Source: Oryzias latipes | Lineage: Eukaryota > Chordata > Actinopteri > Beloniformes > Adrianichthyidae | Direction: 5' to 3' | DNA length: 64,000 nt | Assembly (NCBI RefSeq): GCF_002234675.1 | Contig: NC_019866.2 | Location: 10,445,261-10,509,260 of the forward strand | Shown: positions 63,437 to 64,000 of the stretch, one piece after another | Numbering within the stretch: position 1 is the first letter of the stretch | How the letters are laid out: each line of letters starts with the position of its first letter | Program-made: the position numbers and the translations under genes | The notes under the pieces: generated by a model | Told to the model about the DNA's origin: nothing | Database searches by the model: none | What the model saw: the letters and a program-made list of their open reading frames with translations, nothing else

Positions 63437-64000
63437 ATGGATCCTCATGGAGGACATTACCTCAACAAAGACGCTGTGCTGTCACCTTTGGGAGCAGCCC
63501 GAATGTGTCAACTACTTCTTGGCTGCACCATAATGGCCCTTGTGTCCCACGGCGCGGGCTACAGTGCCAGCTATGGAACCTTCTGCATGTTTGTCTGGTG
63601 CTTCTGCTTTGCAGTCACGCTGGTTGTATTCACCCTGGACATCACCCGTCTCCACAACTGTATGCCGATCTCCTGGGATAACTTCACAGTGGCTTTTGCC
63701 ATGCTAGCAACACTCATGTACATCACCGCCTCAGTTGTCTACCCAGTCTACTTCCTCCAAGTTGAGTGGCCCGATGAAGAATGGGAGGTCCAAATCTATC
63801 GCATCGCAGTCACGGTTTGTTCCAGCATCTGCTGCTTTCCGTACGGCGTGGAGGTTTTCCTGACGCAAGCAAAACCTGGAGCTGTGGTGGGCTACATGGC
63901 CACTGTGTCTGGTCTGCTGAAGGTGGTACAGGCTTTTGTGGCCTGCATTATTTTTGGGGCCCTGGCCAACGATAGTGAATACAACAACTACATTGCCACG
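63437..64000 (+). CDS. myadml2: Myeloid-associated differentiation marker-like protein 2, 5' part
   Basis: An open frame runs from ATG 63437 (A at -3, G at +4) to the window edge without a stop: 188 codons of a protein that is about 300 residues in the family. It has the MARVEL-domain pattern of hydrophobic helices at about residues 22-42, 47-67, 83-107, 121-141 and 152-176. Family-typical blocks are GTFCMFVWCFCFAV (47-60), DNFTVAFAMLATLMY (81-95), and YMATVSGLLKVVQAFVACII (153-172) followed by FGAL. The last closely matches MYADM/MYADML2. It is a multipass membrane protein of poorly known function; relatives associate with membrane rafts. The position downstream of notum on the same strand agrees with human MYADML2. 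The coding part appears uninterrupted so far, as in mammals. Confidence 0.9.
   Translation, partial: MDPHGGHYLNKDAVLSPLGAARMCQLLLGCTIMALVSHGAGYSASYGTFCMFVWCFCFAVTLVVFTLDITRLHNCMPISWDNFTVAFAMLATLMYITASVVYPVYFLQVEWPDEEWEVQIYRIAVTVCSSICCFPYGVEVFLTQAKPGAVVGYMATVSGLLKVVQAFVACIIFGALANDSEYNNYIAT

Noticed and set aside
1-64000. tRNA, snRNA, rRNA genes and CRISPR arrays
   Set aside because: No B-box with a paired A-box outside degraded SINE heads, no known small-RNA core, and no regularly spaced direct repeats except the minisatellite.

Overview
The window reads as vertebrate nuclear DNA from a ray-finned (teleost) fish. The genes are spliced, the gaps are AT-rich, and the gaps carry typical fish repeats: Tc1-type transposons, RTE-type and poly-A retroelements, and L2/SINE-like pieces. 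The exact species cannot be fixed from the sequence.

Four protein genes are supported, all on the + strand. (1) 6880-7802: a compact five-exon gene for a 163-residue single-RRM protein of hnRNP A/B type, with its own TATA box and poly-A signal. (2) 8312-9917: cenpx (MHF2/STRA13), five exons, 81 residues; a short inverted-repeat transposon sits in its last intron. (3) 53536-58230: notum, 11 exons, 496 residues, the secreted deacylase that switches off Wnt ligands. (4) 63437 to the window end: the first 188 codons of a myadml2-like MARVEL-domain membrane protein, behind a TATA box. As I recall it, human 17q25.3 carries CENPX, NOTUM and MYADML2 in this order and relative orientation, with ASPSCR1 between CENPX and NOTUM. 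I see no ASPSCR1 here.

The roughly 43 kb between cenpx and notum has no coding gene I can support. It holds scattered mobile elements: three copies of one poly-A retroelement family (third copy beyond notum), each with a plausible target-site duplication; an RTE-type LINE fragment fused to a minisatellite; an inactivated Tc1 transposon with 217-bp inverted repeats; and a second Tc1 relic interrupted by an unknown insert of about 1 kb. It also holds a dense cluster of TCF/LEF-type sites at 40.87-42.00 kb, about 11.5-12.7 kb upstream of notum. Because notum is a known Wnt-induced feedback inhibitor, this is the best candidate for an undescribed regulatory element in the window.

The many other open frames are short, lack splice support and look like chance frames or repeat-derived frames.
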